From assembly GCF_026652115.1 (NCBI RefSeq), contig NZ_JAPPSQ010000009.1, positions 62,001 through 126,000 of the forward strand: DNA of 64,000 nt, in the 5' to 3' direction. This DNA comes from Algoriphagus sp. PAP.12 (GTDB lineage Bacteria; Bacteroidota; Bacteroidia; Cytophagales; Cyclobacteriaceae). How positions within the stretch are numbered: the first letter of the stretch is position 1; each line of letters begins with the position of its first letter. Below the pieces are notes generated by a model. That model was not told where the DNA came from. It saw nothing but the letters and a program-made list of their open reading frames with translations, and did not search any database. Made by a program: the position numbers and the translations under genes. This document shows, piece by piece, positions 47,221 to 56,682 of the stretch.

Positions 47221-47469
47221 ATGCAAGCAGAATTAAAAGAGCAAATTGAATTCGCATTAGACACGATCCGTCCTTATTTGGAAGCCGATGGTGGAAATGT
47301 GCGAATTGTTGAGCTAACTGACGATATGGTATTGAAAATCGAAATGTTGGGTTCTTGCGGATCCTGCCCTATGTCCTCCATGACTCTTAAGGCAGGTGTC
47401 GAAGACGCCATTAAACGAGCAATTCCTGAAATCACAAAGGTTGAGGCCGTAAATCTGACAGTAGCCTAA
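47221..47469 (+). CDS. NifU-like C-terminal domain Fe-S scaffold (Nfu)
   Basis: Small scaffold of 82 residues. The motif LGSCGSCPMSSMTLKAGVEDAI holds the CxxC cluster-binding pair (~45-48) and the N-terminal half has the usual IRPYLEADGGNVRIVEL. It is immediately downstream of the Mrp ATPase gene, forming a two-gene Fe-S delivery unit, and 13 bp before a secreted metalloprotease gene. Confidence 0.95.
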   Translation: MQAELKEQIEFALDTIRPYLEADGGNVRIVELTDDMVLKIEMLGSCGSCPMSSMTLKAGVEDAIKRAIPEITKVEAVNLTVA

Positions 47470-47482
47470 TTCAAAAGACTAA

Positions 47483-50400
47483 ATGAAAAAATGGTCCAGC
47501 TTTTTTATAAAAGCCAACATGCTCCTTCTGGGAGCTATTTTTGCATATAGCGGAAGCTATTCCCAAGGTTTTAAAATCACACCATTCCAAGGATTTTCAA
47601 CTCTAGAAAGCAAATCTTCTGAGGTTCACAATGAAAAATGTGCTCAGGTACATTTGCATGAAATGCTGGAAAAAGAAATGGGTTATTTTGGATCTGAAGA
47701 GTTTTTTGAAAACTGGTTGGACACCAAAATTGAAGAAAGGAGAAGCAATCCTCAAATATATTTAAGAACTCAGGAAGATGTTCGCCTGATCCCGGTTGTC
47801 ATTCATGTAGTTCATAATGGAGAATCTGTAGGTACCGGAAGTAATATTCCGCTTTCTCAAATTGAAGCCCAAATCAGAATCCTAAACGAGGATTTCAGAA
47901 GGCTAAATGCAGATGCTAGCCAAACTCCTGCTGAGTTCCTTCCAGTTGCTGCGGATGCTAATATTGAATTTGTTTTAGCAAAGCAGGACCCCGACGGGCT
48001 TCCAACTGACGGGATTGTAAGGATCCAAGGTCCTAAATCCTCTTACTTGGATACTGATGCAGTGACAATTGGTCAATTGACCCAGTGGAATCCAGAGGAG
48101 TATTTAAATATTTGGGTAGTTCCTTTAACTCAACCTTATATAGGATATGCTACTTTTCCAGTATCTGATTTGCCCGGATTGAACTTCTCCCCTTCCGCTG
48201 CAATCACTGATGGAGTAACAATTGACTATCGTTTTTTTGGAACAGGAGGAAATGCCACATCCGCTTCTTTGGGAAGAACTGCAACCCATGAAGTAGGGCA
48301 TTATTTTGGATTAAGGCATATTTGGGGAGATGGAGGTTGTGACGTTGATGACTTTGTGGCAGATACTCCTGATCAAGACAGCTCCAATAGCACTTGTAAT
48401 TCCAATCCTTCTAGAATCAGTTGTGGATCCAATGACATGATCCAAAACTTCATGGACTACACTCCTGATGCTTGTATGAATTTATTTACACTGGGTCAAG
48501 TGGAAAGGTTCAATGTTGTTTTAGAAAACAGCCCTAGAAGAACTACTCTAATTAATAATCGTGCAACACAGGATCCAACATTGGTTGATAGAGACTTAGC
48601 AATAACAAAAATCAATGAACCCGGTGATTTTGTTTGTTCTCCAGCAATCATGCCTTCTATTGAGGTGAAAAATGCAGGTAAATTAAATGTAACTTCTGCC
48701 AGAGTCGCTTTAAGAAGAAATGGCTCTGTAGTTGAAAGCAGAAACTTCACTATGAACTTGCAAACTGGCGAAGTTGCCACATTAAATTTTCAAAGCTTTT
48801 CCTTGGCCTCTGGATCAAATGAAATCGAATTCGAGGTAATCCAGGTAAACAATAACACAGATGAGAATTCTGCGAACAATTTAGCTTCATCTAGTCCTGT
48901 ACTCCAATCAGCAGTTTCTTTACCTCTGACATTAGATATAGGGAATATTCCAAACTCTTGGTCCACCATCAATCCGGATGAGTCCATGACTTGGGCTGAT
49001 ACTACTTTGACTATTTCTGGTACTCAAGAAGACCTACTGTATATTCGACATTATGAATACGAGGCTCCCGGCGCGTTGGATTATTTCGTTTCCCCAATCA
49101 TTGATTTGAACCAATATCCAAATGCTCAGGTGGTTTTTGACGTTGGACACGCCCCCTACAATCAAACCGGGTTCCAAGATGAATTAATTGTAGCTATATC
49201 TGCTGATTGTGGAAATACTTTTGATTTTGCAAATGCTACTTATAGCAAATCAGGATCATCTCTTCAAACAGACACCCCTACCCTAGACGAATTTATCCCT
49301 GATGGATCAGATCAGTTCAGAACTGAATTGGTCAATTTGAGTGCTTTTGCAGATTTGGGACAAGTACGAGTTGCATTCATCACTGTAAACTCATACGGAA
49401 ATAATATCTTCCTCAAAAACATCAGAATTCTTGATGAAGAGCGGTACAATTATAACATCAGGATCGATGAATTGATGTCTCCATTCCCAATAGCGAGTGA
49501 AAACATAGATACAGAGATTCTTTCAATCACCAACACAGGTAATTTACCTGTTTCTCAGTTTGTCTTTACCAAATCAACTAATAACGGGACTGCCCAGCAG
49601 TTTTTAGCCAGTGGATCATCCATTTCCCCTGGTCAAAGTGTGAATCTTACAGGTGATAACACTACAGTAGAAGGCAAAAACAAATTGGAATTCGAGATCT
49701 CCCTTCCAAACTTTGACCAAAATGGTGGGAATACAAGTGAGCTTACCAGGTATGTTGTAGTCAATAATGAAACTGCTCTGGTTCCTTGGAGGCAAAACTT
49801 CAATCAATCCACTTCATTAGAACCTTGGGCAACAGTCAATCCCCAAGAAGATCAATCAGCTTGGGAAGTCATAGCGACAGGCTCAGCAAATGAAAACGTT
49901 TCGGGGATCTTAGAGCCTGAAGGGGGATTGAGTTACTGGCTCGGATCATCCATGTTTGATCTTTCTGATCGAACTCAGGCTTCATTATTCTTCGATATTG
50001 CAGCCGGAAGCATGGCTAGTAACACATCATTTAAAGTTTTGGCTAGTCCAGACGGCGGAGCAAATTACCTAATCATCTGGGAAGAAGCTGGTTCTTCCAT
50101 TAGTACAGTAGATTCTGGTTCACCAAGTCCGAATAATGTAGAAGACTTTGAAAGGAATTACATTGACTTGACTAACATTACCACTACCGAATTCGATTCT
50201 GTTAGAATTGCCTTTGTCTTGGAAGTAGCGAACGGAAGCAACTCCCCAGTCTATTTGGACAATATTGAGTTATTTTTAACAGCAAATCCTGACCCGGTAA
50301 TTCCTGGAGATGGCATGGCGATCTTGTATCCAAATCCGGCAACAGATTTCTTCAATATTGCTTTCAACCTTCCAGCTTACGAAGATGTCACCATCCAGAT

Positions 50401-50557
50401 AGTTTCTGCAAATGGTGCAGTACTTCATGAAGTAGAATATCCTGAAACGTTAAACCAGACATATTCTTTTAGTAGAGAAGTCTTCCCGCCGGGTCTTTAT
50501 ATTGTCAGGATCACAAGTAATTCGATTAGCGAAACAAAAAAATTAATCATAAACTAA
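47483..50557 (+). CDS. Secreted M43-family zinc metalloprotease with T9SS sorting domain
   Basis: Large exported protease of 1024 residues. Signal peptide (~1-27), propeptide region, then the metzincin signature THEVGHYFGLRHIWGDGGC (~267-285), with three His ligands and the catalytic Glu. The CMNLFT segment (~332) is the likely Met-turn, typical of pappalysin-like M43 enzymes. CARDB-like and jelly-roll modules fill ~380-920. The C-terminal ~75 residues (ILYPNPATDFFNI to ETKKLIIN) form a type A T9SS sorting domain, directing secretion across the outer membrane. A terminator follows the stop. Confidence 0.92.
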   Translation: MKKWSSFFIKANMLLLGAIFAYSGSYSQGFKITPFQGFSTLESKSSEVHNEKCAQVHLHEMLEKEMGYFGSEEFFENWLDTKIEERRSNPQIYLRTQEDVRLIPVVIHVVHNGESVGTGSNIPLSQIEAQIRILNEDFRRLNADASQTPAEFLPVAADANIEFVLAKQDPDGLPTDGIVRIQGPKSSYLDTDAVTIGQLTQWNPEEYLNIWVVPLTQPYIGYATFPVSDLPGLNFSPSAAITDGVTIDYRFFGTGGNATSASLGRTATHEVGHYFGLRHIWGDGGCDVDDFVADTPDQDSSNSTCNSNPSRISCGSNDMIQNFMDYTPDACMNLFTLGQVERFNVVLENSPRRTTLINNRATQDPTLVDRDLAITKINEPGDFVCSPAIMPSIEVKNAGKLNVTSARVALRRNGSVVESRNFTMNLQTGEVATLNFQSFSLASGSNEIEFEVIQVNNNTDENSANNLASSSPVLQSAVSLPLTLDIGNIPNSWSTINPDESMTWADTTLTISGTQEDLLYIRHYEYEAPGALDYFVSPIIDLNQYPNAQVVFDVGHAPYNQTGFQDELIVAISADCGNTFDFANATYSKSGSSLQTDTPTLDEFIPDGSDQFRTELVNLSAFADLGQVRVAFITVNSYGNNIFLKNIRILDEERYNYNIRIDELMSPFPIASENIDTEILSITNTGNLPVSQFVFTKSTNNGTAQQFLASGSSISPGQSVNLTGDNTTVEGKNKLEFEISLPNFDQNGGNTSELTRYVVVNNETALVPWRQNFNQSTSLEPWATVNPQEDQSAWEVIATGSANENVSGILEPEGGLSYWLGSSMFDLSDRTQASLFFDIAAGSMASNTSFKVLASPDGGANYLIIWEEAGSSISTVDSGSPSPNNVEDFERNYIDLTNITTTEFDSVRIAFVLEVANGSNSPVYLDNIELFLTANPDPVIPGDGMAILYPNPATDFFNIAFNLPAYEDVTIQIVSANGAVLHEVEYPETLNQTYSFSREVFPPGLYIVRITSNSISETKKLIIN

Positions 50558-50564
50558 ACAAATG

Positions 50565-50594
50565 AGCCGAAGTAAAGCACTTCGGCTTGTTTTT
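50565..50594 (+). terminator. Rho-independent terminator after the M43 protease
   Basis: 9-bp perfect stem AGCCGAAGT/ACTTCGGCT with a 5-nt loop, followed by TGTTTTTT on the plus strand. Confidence 0.85.
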
Positions 50595-50675
50595 TGCCCA
50601 GCACCCAATGCTAGCCCCTAAATCTTTGTGGGGTTTAAAATTCCCGATTATCTTTAGCAATTGTAAATTTCATTC

Positions 50676-51440
50676 ATGAGCGGCTTTTCTTACTCTTTGA
50701 AAAAAGTAATAATCAATATTATCGTAATCCTGGCTCTTTCTTTCTTGCTAGGGTTTTTGTTCTTGCAACTCTACCTTCCCATGTATACCAATCATGGTGA
50801 GACAGTCTCCGTTCCAGACTTATCCGGCTATACTTTTGATGAAAGCGTTGACATTCTGGACAATGCAGGACTGAATTATGAAGTCTCACTTGATTCAGGT
50901 TTCAGCACAGATGAAAAGGCATTGGCTGTATTGAAGCAAATTCCAGCTGCAGAGGAGCAAGTTAAAAATGGGCGAAAAATTTACTTGACTCTGAATGCAA
51001 GGAACGCGCCTTTGATCAAGATGCCAAATCTGGTGAACTTGCAATTAAAAAATGTGCAAGAAACTCTTGCAAACATGGGATTGGAAAGAGGAGAAATCAT
51101 TTATGTTCCAGATATTGGGATAAATGTAGTATTGGAACAAAGATACCGAGGAGTAAGTATTTCTGAAGGATTTGAAGTACCTAAAGGGTCTAAAATTGAT
51201 CTAGTTGTCGGAGATGGTGATGGAAATCAAATTCTAAGCGTCCCTAACTTTATTGGAAAAGATGAAATAGATGCTGAATTTTTGATCTTAGGTTCTGGAC
51301 TTCGAGTTGGTGAAAAAATTTACGCTAAAAACGATACCGTATCAGCAGGAATAGTTTTTAGACAATCTCCAGATGCAGGTCTTCAAGTAAGAACCGGAGA
51401 AATTGTCGATCTTTGGATCTCTGGTGAACGAGATTTTTAA
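50676..51440 (+). CDS. Membrane-anchored PASTA-domain protein
   Basis: 254 residues with one N-terminal membrane span (~10-33) and three PASTA repeats outside the membrane: ~43-108 (VPDLSGYTFDESVDIL), ~112-180 (MPNLVNLQLKNVQETL) and ~186-253 (VPNFIGKDEIDAEFLI). PASTA modules bind peptidoglycan fragments or structure cell-wall proteins. No kinase or transpeptidase domain is attached, a common stand-alone form in Bacteroidota. It is 8 bp from the downstream T9SS protein gene. Confidence 0.9.
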   Translation: MSGFSYSLKKVIINIIVILALSFLLGFLFLQLYLPMYTNHGETVSVPDLSGYTFDESVDILDNAGLNYEVSLDSGFSTDEKALAVLKQIPAAEEQVKNGRKIYLTLNARNAPLIKMPNLVNLQLKNVQETLANMGLERGEIIYVPDIGINVVLEQRYRGVSISEGFEVPKGSKIDLVVGDGDGNQILSVPNFIGKDEIDAEFLILGSGLRVGEKIYAKNDTVSAGIVFRQSPDAGLQVRTGEIVDLWISGERDF

Positions 51441-51448
51441 ACATTCAA

Positions 51449-53281
51449 ATGGGAGCAATAACCCGAAATTATGGACTATTACTACTATTCTTGATTTTTT
51501 CGGGGATAGCTAAAGCTCAATTTGTTCAATTTGCTCCTATTCCACAGAATAAATTCAAACTTGAAACTTCCATTGAGTCTGAACGATTCAGAATCAACAA
51601 TGAGATAACTCTACCATTTTGGGATGATTTCAGTCAAGGAATGGACACCCTTTCTTGGGACTTTGAGGGAGCGACATTCAGTTCCACCATTGGTAATGCA
51701 GCACCATCTTTTGGAGTAATTCTTCTAGATGGAGTAGACTCAGATGGTACTCCTTATTCACGGCAAATACGAGATCAAGGAGCTGGAGATTACCTCACTT
51801 CCAAACCATTTGATCTTTCAAGTTTAAACGCCACAGAGTCTTCAAGTCTTTATCTTAGCTTCTTTTGGCAAGCTGGAGGAAAAGCAGAAAGACCTGATGA
51901 AAATGACAAGTTGACCCTTCAGTTTTTGAATGAGAATGGAGTGTGGGAAACGGCTTGGGAAATGAATGGTGGTGCAGAAAGAGACCCAGATATTTTTACC
52001 CAAGAAATCATTCAAGTAAACTCTTCATACCAACATTCAACCTTCCAGTTTCGATTTGTAAATATGGGGAGACTCTCAGGACCATTTGATTCTTGGTTGG
52101 TAGATTATGTTTTCCTCAATGCCGGAAGAAATGAATCCTCGACCTATTACCTAGATCGGGCATTGACTCAATTCAACTTTTTTCAAATAGGTTCTTATGC
52201 AACTGTTCCTGCAGAATTGATTGGAGATTATTCTTCCAGTGATTTTTCAACAATTCAAAACGAATTCTACAATCTCGAAAATAGATTTAGAGCCATGGAA
52301 TATTCCATAGCTGTTTTGGATCAAAGCAATGGAACAAGCACATTCATTAACCTTAATACCCCTTTCAATCCCGTTCCAAATGCTTTGGAAAGAAGAAGCT
52401 TTGAAAGCAGAGAAGTCGCTGAAATCCCATCGATCCAAGGAGAAACAGACTTAGAAGTAGTCACCTATTTAACTACAGGTGACCAAAACTTCTATACCGT
52501 ATCTGCTGGAGATAGTACATTCTACGATCAAGTAGATTTTAAAATCAATGATACGGTGAGAACCCAAATTCCAATCCATGATTATTTTGCATATGATCAT
52601 GGAAGCGCTGATTATGCAGCTGGAATTAATCAAAAAGCGGGTCGCCTGGCTGTAAAATATGAAGTTGATCAAGAAGTTTATTTAAAAGGGATTTCAATTA
52701 ATTTCACCAACCCCAATCAAGTTGATCTTCCGATAGATATTCTGGTTTGGCAAGACTTGAGCAAGGAACCAATCTTTGCTAGAGAAGAACTCATCCCTCT
52801 AAAAGAGGAAGGCGAAGATCTACTCTATTTCTCTTTAGACACCAACTTGAGGGTCATTGGAGAGTTTTACATTGGTTTTGCCCAGTTTACGGATGATTTT
52901 ATCCATGTCGGACTGGACAAGACCAATAATCAGGCGGATAAGATTTATTACAATGTAGCTGGGGCTTGGGCCCAAAATGAAGAGGTTTTAGGGTCCCTGA
53001 TGATTAGACCTCATGTCAGCATAGCCACACCTTTTGAACAGAGTGAAGATACTGGATCAAATTTCAAGTTTTATCCTAATCCTGTAGAAACAAGACTGAC
53101 CGTCGAGGGAGAATATTTGGATTTAAGAGTTTTCGATTCCTTTGGAAGGGAGATTTTCCTAGAAAGAGAAGCAATGGACAAAAGAGAATTCCTTAACTTT
53201 ATAGGACAAAAGTCAGGAATCTATGTTATTAATCTAATAACAAAGTATGGACCTCAGTCATTTAGAATTTTAGTAAAATAG
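51449..53281 (+). CDS. Secreted T9SS-sorted protein of unknown function
   Basis: 610 residues with an N-terminal signal peptide (to KAQ, ~24), a long beta-rich region without a domain I can name, and a C-terminal type A T9SS sorting domain (FKFYPNPVETRLTVEG to the end, ~545-610). The stretch PFWDDFSQGMDTLSW near residue 50 resembles the start of jelly-roll/MAM-like modules seen in other T9SS cargo. It is translated between a PASTA protein and a rhodanese gene with short gaps, so the three may share a transcript. Confidence 0.85.
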   Translation: MGAITRNYGLLLLFLIFSGIAKAQFVQFAPIPQNKFKLETSIESERFRINNEITLPFWDDFSQGMDTLSWDFEGATFSSTIGNAAPSFGVILLDGVDSDGTPYSRQIRDQGAGDYLTSKPFDLSSLNATESSSLYLSFFWQAGGKAERPDENDKLTLQFLNENGVWETAWEMNGGAERDPDIFTQEIIQVNSSYQHSTFQFRFVNMGRLSGPFDSWLVDYVFLNAGRNESSTYYLDRALTQFNFFQIGSYATVPAELIGDYSSSDFSTIQNEFYNLENRFRAMEYSIAVLDQSNGTSTFINLNTPFNPVPNALERRSFESREVAEIPSIQGETDLEVVTYLTTGDQNFYTVSAGDSTFYDQVDFKINDTVRTQIPIHDYFAYDHGSADYAAGINQKAGRLAVKYEVDQEVYLKGISINFTNPNQVDLPIDILVWQDLSKEPIFAREELIPLKEEGEDLLYFSLDTNLRVIGEFYIGFAQFTDDFIHVGLDKTNNQADKIYYNVAGAWAQNEEVLGSLMIRPHVSIATPFEQSEDTGSNFKFYPNPVETRLTVEGEYLDLRVFDSFGREIFLEREAMDKREFLNFIGQKSGIYVINLITKYGPQSFRILVK

Positions 53282-53290
53282 TATAGCACC

Positions 53291-53587
53291 ATGGAAGATA
53301 TCACCGTAAAAGAGCTCAAGGAAAGACTTGATAACAATGAAAAATTCTTTTTTCTCGATGTAAGAGAAGAATGGGAATATGACGATGACAATTTGGGAGC
53401 TAAAAACATCCCATTAGCTAATTTACCTCATCAGTTGGATGAACTGGAGGCTTACAAAGACCAAGAGATTGTAGTTCACTGCAGAAGTGGAGCAAGAAGC
53501 GGAAATGCCAAGAAATTCCTGGAAAGCAAAGGTTTCTCAAAGGTTAGAAATGTATTGGGCGGTATTATCGCTTATAGAGATCTATAA
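53291..53587 (+). CDS. Rhodanese-like domain protein
   Basis: Single rhodanese domain of 98 residues with the active-site Cys in VVHCRSGARSGNA (~66) and the LDVREEWEYDDD N-terminal motif. Such small cytosolic proteins carry persulfide sulfur or act in redox control; the substrate is unknown. It ends its unit, followed by a strong terminator. Confidence 0.93.
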   Translation: MEDITVKELKERLDNNEKFFFLDVREEWEYDDDNLGAKNIPLANLPHQLDELEAYKDQEIVVHCRSGARSGNAKKFLESKGFSKVRNVLGGIIAYRDL

Positions 53588-53608
53588 GATCTCCAATCCA
53601 AAAAATTT

Positions 53609-53638
53609 AAGGCGCTTGAAAAGGCGCCTTTTTTTTTT
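53609..53638 (+). terminator. Rho-independent terminator after the rhodanese gene
   Basis: AAGGCGC ... GCGCCTT stem (53609-53615 with 53624-53630) followed by nine or more T. Confidence 0.88.
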
Positions 53639-53648
53639 CGTGTTAAAA

Positions 53649-53681
53649 CAAAAAAAGAGTTACACTTACGTGCAACTCTTT
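53649..53681 (-). terminator. Terminator of the CAU tRNA gene
   Basis: On the minus strand AAAAGAGTT and AACTCTTTT form a stem around GCACGTAAGTGT, followed by a T-run, just after the tRNA 3' end. Together with the plus-strand terminator next to it, it separates two converging units. Confidence 0.75.
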
Positions 53682-53687
53682 TAAATG

Positions 53688-53761
53688 TGGGCCCAGCTGG
53701 GCTCGAACCAGCGACCTCCTGATTATGAGTCAGAAGCTCTAACCAACTGAGCTATAGGCCC
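53688..53761 (-). tRNA. tRNA with CAU anticodon (Ile2 or Met)
   Basis: Complete 74-nt cloverleaf: acceptor stem GGGCCTA/TGGGCCC with discriminator A, D-arm AGCTCAGTTGGTTAGAGC, anticodon loop CTCATAA and T-arm GCTGGTTCGAGCCCAGC. CCA is not encoded. The GTCGCTGG T-arm and anticodon-arm sequence resemble tRNA-Ile2, whose CAU is read as Ile after lysidine modification, more than elongator Met, but the amino acid cannot be fixed by eye. Confidence 0.95.
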
Positions 53762-53912
53762 AAGATTATCAATTTTAATCTCCAAAAATGAAGATTGAAT
53801 AGCATTTTAAAATCCTCAAAAGCGCTTCAAAAACCTTCCTATTTTCGAAATACCTTGGTTTTGGGAGTGCAATGTTACATATTTGAAAGGATATTCACAA
53901 CCAATCTTTCGA

Positions 53913-54545
53913 ATGAAAAAAACACCTGATGCAGACTTTTTAATATTTGATTTAGGAAATGTCATCGTTGACATCGATTACCAAAGGTCCTTAGACCTTA
54001 TCCGTCAGGAACTTCCATCCTCCCACCATCATTTATTGGAGGGTTTTTATAAAACAGAATTTCATCACAATTACGAAAAAGGAAAAATAGATTCTTTGAC
54101 TTTTCGTCAAGAAGTGAATGCTTATTTTGGCCAGGATTGGGAAGATGAGCATGTTGACTTCCTTTGGAACTCACTTCTGGGAAAAATTCCTGCTGAAAGA
54201 CTGGAGCTAGTAAAGCGTGTAAGAGAGCATTATCAGGTTGGAGTATTGAGCAATACCAATATGATCCATATTCATGGTGTCAACAGCATTTTGTGGCGAG
54301 ATCATGGGTTGCAAAATTTCGATCCTGTTTTCGACTGGGTCTTTCTAAGCCATGAGATGGGGCTGTCCAAACCCCAGCCTGAGATCTATGAGAAAATGCT
54401 GACCGATTTGGGCACTTCGCCTGAAAGAGTGGTATTCTTTGATGATTTGGCTCCAAATGTAGCTGCCGCAAATGAAATCGGAATCAAAGCCATCCAGGTT
54501 ACTGGACCAGAAATCATATTTGATTATCTCAAGGATGTACAGTAG
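53913..54545 (+). CDS. HAD-superfamily phosphatase, YihX-like
   Basis: Haloacid dehalogenase-like hydrolase of about 210 residues. Motif I FDLGNVIVDID (~12-22), motif II in VGVLSNTN (~110), Lys and motif IV in GLSKPQPEIY and VVFFDDLAPNVAAANEIG (~170-190). The order and spacing match YihX, an alpha-glucose-1-phosphatase, though the substrate is not proven. The ATG at 53913 is preferred over a TTG ten codons upstream. Its end overlaps the next gene by 11 bp. Confidence 0.88.
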   Translation: MKKTPDADFLIFDLGNVIVDIDYQRSLDLIRQELPSSHHHLLEGFYKTEFHHNYEKGKIDSLTFRQEVNAYFGQDWEDEHVDFLWNSLLGKIPAERLELVKRVREHYQVGVLSNTNMIHIHGVNSILWRDHGLQNFDPVFDWVFLSHEMGLSKPQPEIYEKMLTDLGTSPERVVFFDDLAPNVAAANEIGIKAIQVTGPEIIFDYLKDVQ

Positions 54546-55644
54546 TAAAGAGTACCTAAAGCATACTTCCCTTTTCATCCTCACCCTAATTGCAACAACA
54601 CTGGCAGGTGGAGAATGGGTTTATGGCAAATCTGTTTTGGGAGAAGGAGAAAGTGCGCTGACCTGGGAATATTTTATTAAGTCGCTGTCATTTTCTATTC
54701 CTTTTATTGGAATTTTGTTGATTCATGAATTGGGACATTTGTTTACCTCCATTTACCATAAGGTAAAGTGTTCTCTACCCTTTTTTATCCCCGCCTGGTT
54801 TGGATTTATTGGAATCCCTTCTATTGGAACATTCGGAGCGGTGATTCGGATGAAAGGCTTTGTCAATTCTCGTAAAAAGTTCTTTGATATTGGTGTAGCT
54901 GGACCTCTAGCAGGTTTTATAATTGCTTTAGGAGTCTTGATTTATGGATTTTCGACTCTGCCTCCTGCTGATTATATCTATGAAATCCATCCGGAATATG
55001 CTGATCCCAATTTCGAAGGCTATGGAGAGGAGGTTTTAAACTTTGCCTTAGGAGACAATCTTCTTTTTTGGGGATTAGGAGAAATTTTCGCAGATCCAGA
55101 AAGACTACCAGCCATGGATGAGGTCATCCACTACCCTTTTCTATTTGCAGGCTATTTTGCCCTCTTTTTTACAGCATTGAACCTCTTGCCTATTGGACAA
55201 TTAGATGGAGGACATGTTGTGTTTGGATTATTCCCTAAGCACCATCGACAGATTTCTTTTGTAGTCTATACTGCCTTTTTATTTTATGCCGGATTAGGGA
55301 TGATCAGCCCCTTTATGCCCTATGAGGACCTTGTCCTGAGATTACCCTTGTATTTAGGTTTTCTATTTATCTGCTATCAACGGTCGGGATTGCCACTTCA
55401 AACCAGAATAACTCTTATTCTTTGCATGGGAGCAATTCAGTATCTGATTGCCTACTTATTCCCAACAATCGAGGGATACCAAGGTTGGCTGTTTTTCGGT
55501 TTTTTGTTGGGCAGGGTCATGGGAATCCGTCACCCGGAAGTTTCTGGATTTAGAAAATTAGATACAAAAAGACAATGGATCGGATGGCTGGCCATTCTGA
55601 TCTTCCTGGTGTGTTTTACCCCCCAGCCTTTTGTTTTCAACTAA
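54535..55644 (+). CDS. Site-2-type (M50) membrane metalloprotease
   Basis: Polytopic protease of about 369 residues with several membrane spans. The zinc motif is IHELGHLF (~63-70) and the second metal site is in NLLPIGQLDGGHVVFG (~218-233), where the Asp is a ligand. FGAVIRMKGF and GVAGPLAGFI are typical of the thermophilic-like S2P group without PDZ. I set the start at ATG 54535 (MYSSKEYLK); an upstream in-frame ATG at 54472 lies inside the phosphatase gene. Translationally coupled to the phosphatase gene; a terminator follows. Confidence 0.9.
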   Translation: MYSSKEYLKHTSLFILTLIATTLAGGEWVYGKSVLGEGESALTWEYFIKSLSFSIPFIGILLIHELGHLFTSIYHKVKCSLPFFIPAWFGFIGIPSIGTFGAVIRMKGFVNSRKKFFDIGVAGPLAGFIIALGVLIYGFSTLPPADYIYEIHPEYADPNFEGYGEEVLNFALGDNLLFWGLGEIFADPERLPAMDEVIHYPFLFAGYFALFFTALNLLPIGQLDGGHVVFGLFPKHHRQISFVVYTAFLFYAGLGMISPFMPYEDLVLRLPLYLGFLFICYQRSGLPLQTRITLILCMGAIQYLIAYLFPTIEGYQGWLFFGFLLGRVMGIRHPEVSGFRKLDTKRQWIGWLAILIFLVCFTPQPFVFN

Positions 55645-55651
55645 AACCAAC

Positions 55652-55677
55652 AAGGGAGCCAGTTTATCTCCCTTTTT
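55652..55677 (+). terminator. Terminator after the S2P-type protease
   Basis: AAGGGAG/CTCCCTT stem with a 9-nt loop, followed by TTT on the plus strand, 8 bp after the stop codon. Confidence 0.65.
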
Positions 55678-55719
55678 CACTATTTTCAATTCCAGTTTAA
55701 TTCTCTTCCAGAATTAATT

Positions 55720-56103
55720 TTAGAAATGCTGAAGACGGAACGGTTGCCTTTGCATCCCTTTGTTATTTTTTGACTCATCAACCCAAGGCTGAATTCTCTT
55801 GGTATAGGTCTTTGCCTCAATCGCATTTTCAAATTGCCCTTTGATACCCGCAGCACCAGGACTGAAAGAAAGGGGCCGGGAATTTCAGTATTTCGCCGCT
55901 AAGACCTCGCTGAATTCACCAATCCTCACTCCTGGAAAAAAGGTATAAACAACATTTTGGAGGGCTGATAAAAAATATTTGATCTCCGCTTCTTTTATTG
56001 TTTTTTTTAGACAAGGCAATTCAAGCTCTTTCGTTTCGTTTTTACAAAGTATCGACCTAGGTATATCCGCATGTTGAATTTCAATGCTAGGTAAAAACCC
56101 AAC
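55720..56103 (-). pseudogene. Unidentified gene remnant (C-terminal piece with an internal stop)
   Basis: A minus-strand frame is open for 127 codons between stops, apart from one TGA at 55885-55887, and its translation looks coding. It reads LPSIEIQHADIPRSIL, KKTIKEAEIKYFLSALQNVV, PGVRIGEFSEVL, (stop), SPGAAGIKGQFENAI, YTKRIQPWVDESKN, and ends RLQHF. No start codon is near its 5' edge. It appears to be the decayed end of a larger gene. I do not recognise the family, and homology has not been tested. Confidence 0.5.
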
Positions 56104-56682
56104 CTAATTTCCAACTACTTATTTAGAAAAACTTTCCAAAATTATAGGTATAATCCTATTTATACTTTCAAAAAACTATATTAAATACAAAATGTAATAA
56201 TATTTTAAAAATTTTAATATTAAGGAGAGCGGACCATTATTTATTTCTACAATATGAAAAATTCAAATTAATATAAAAAAATACAATTACCATTTATACA
56301 CTTAGTTACCTATATATATAATTAACTTAATTTATTATTAGCTATTAAGACAACCATATACCCTCTTTTATTTGAAGCAAAACACTTCAATGGAAAAAAT
56401 AATTAAATTCAAACAAATATTTTATAAACCTCAAAAAAAACTCTTCCACGAAAATAAAAACAACACTTATCCTTATTTTGAATACACCTGTTATCAAAAT
56501 AATACAACTAAACAGGGATTACAACAAAATTTCAATCCCCATACACCAATAGTCTAACAAAAAATAAAATCTGTATATAAAATACATTTAACTTTATACA
56601 TTATATTTACATAATAGAACAAATAAACGTAACCCACTTTAACCTATAGAAAATTATAATTTCAGTTATACCTATAGACAAT
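56104..56682. other. Very AT-rich spacer
   Basis: Nearly 580 bp of strongly A/T-biased sequence with many AATTA and TATAT runs, unlike its surroundings. A 61-codon plus-strand frame (56372-56557) is Asn/Lys-rich and looks like chance. It may contain the promoter for the 56683 gene. Confidence 0.5.

Noticed and set aside
56372..56557. 61-codon Asn/Lys-rich plus-strand frame
   Set aside because: Composition simply follows the AT-rich DNA; no homology-like motif is seen.
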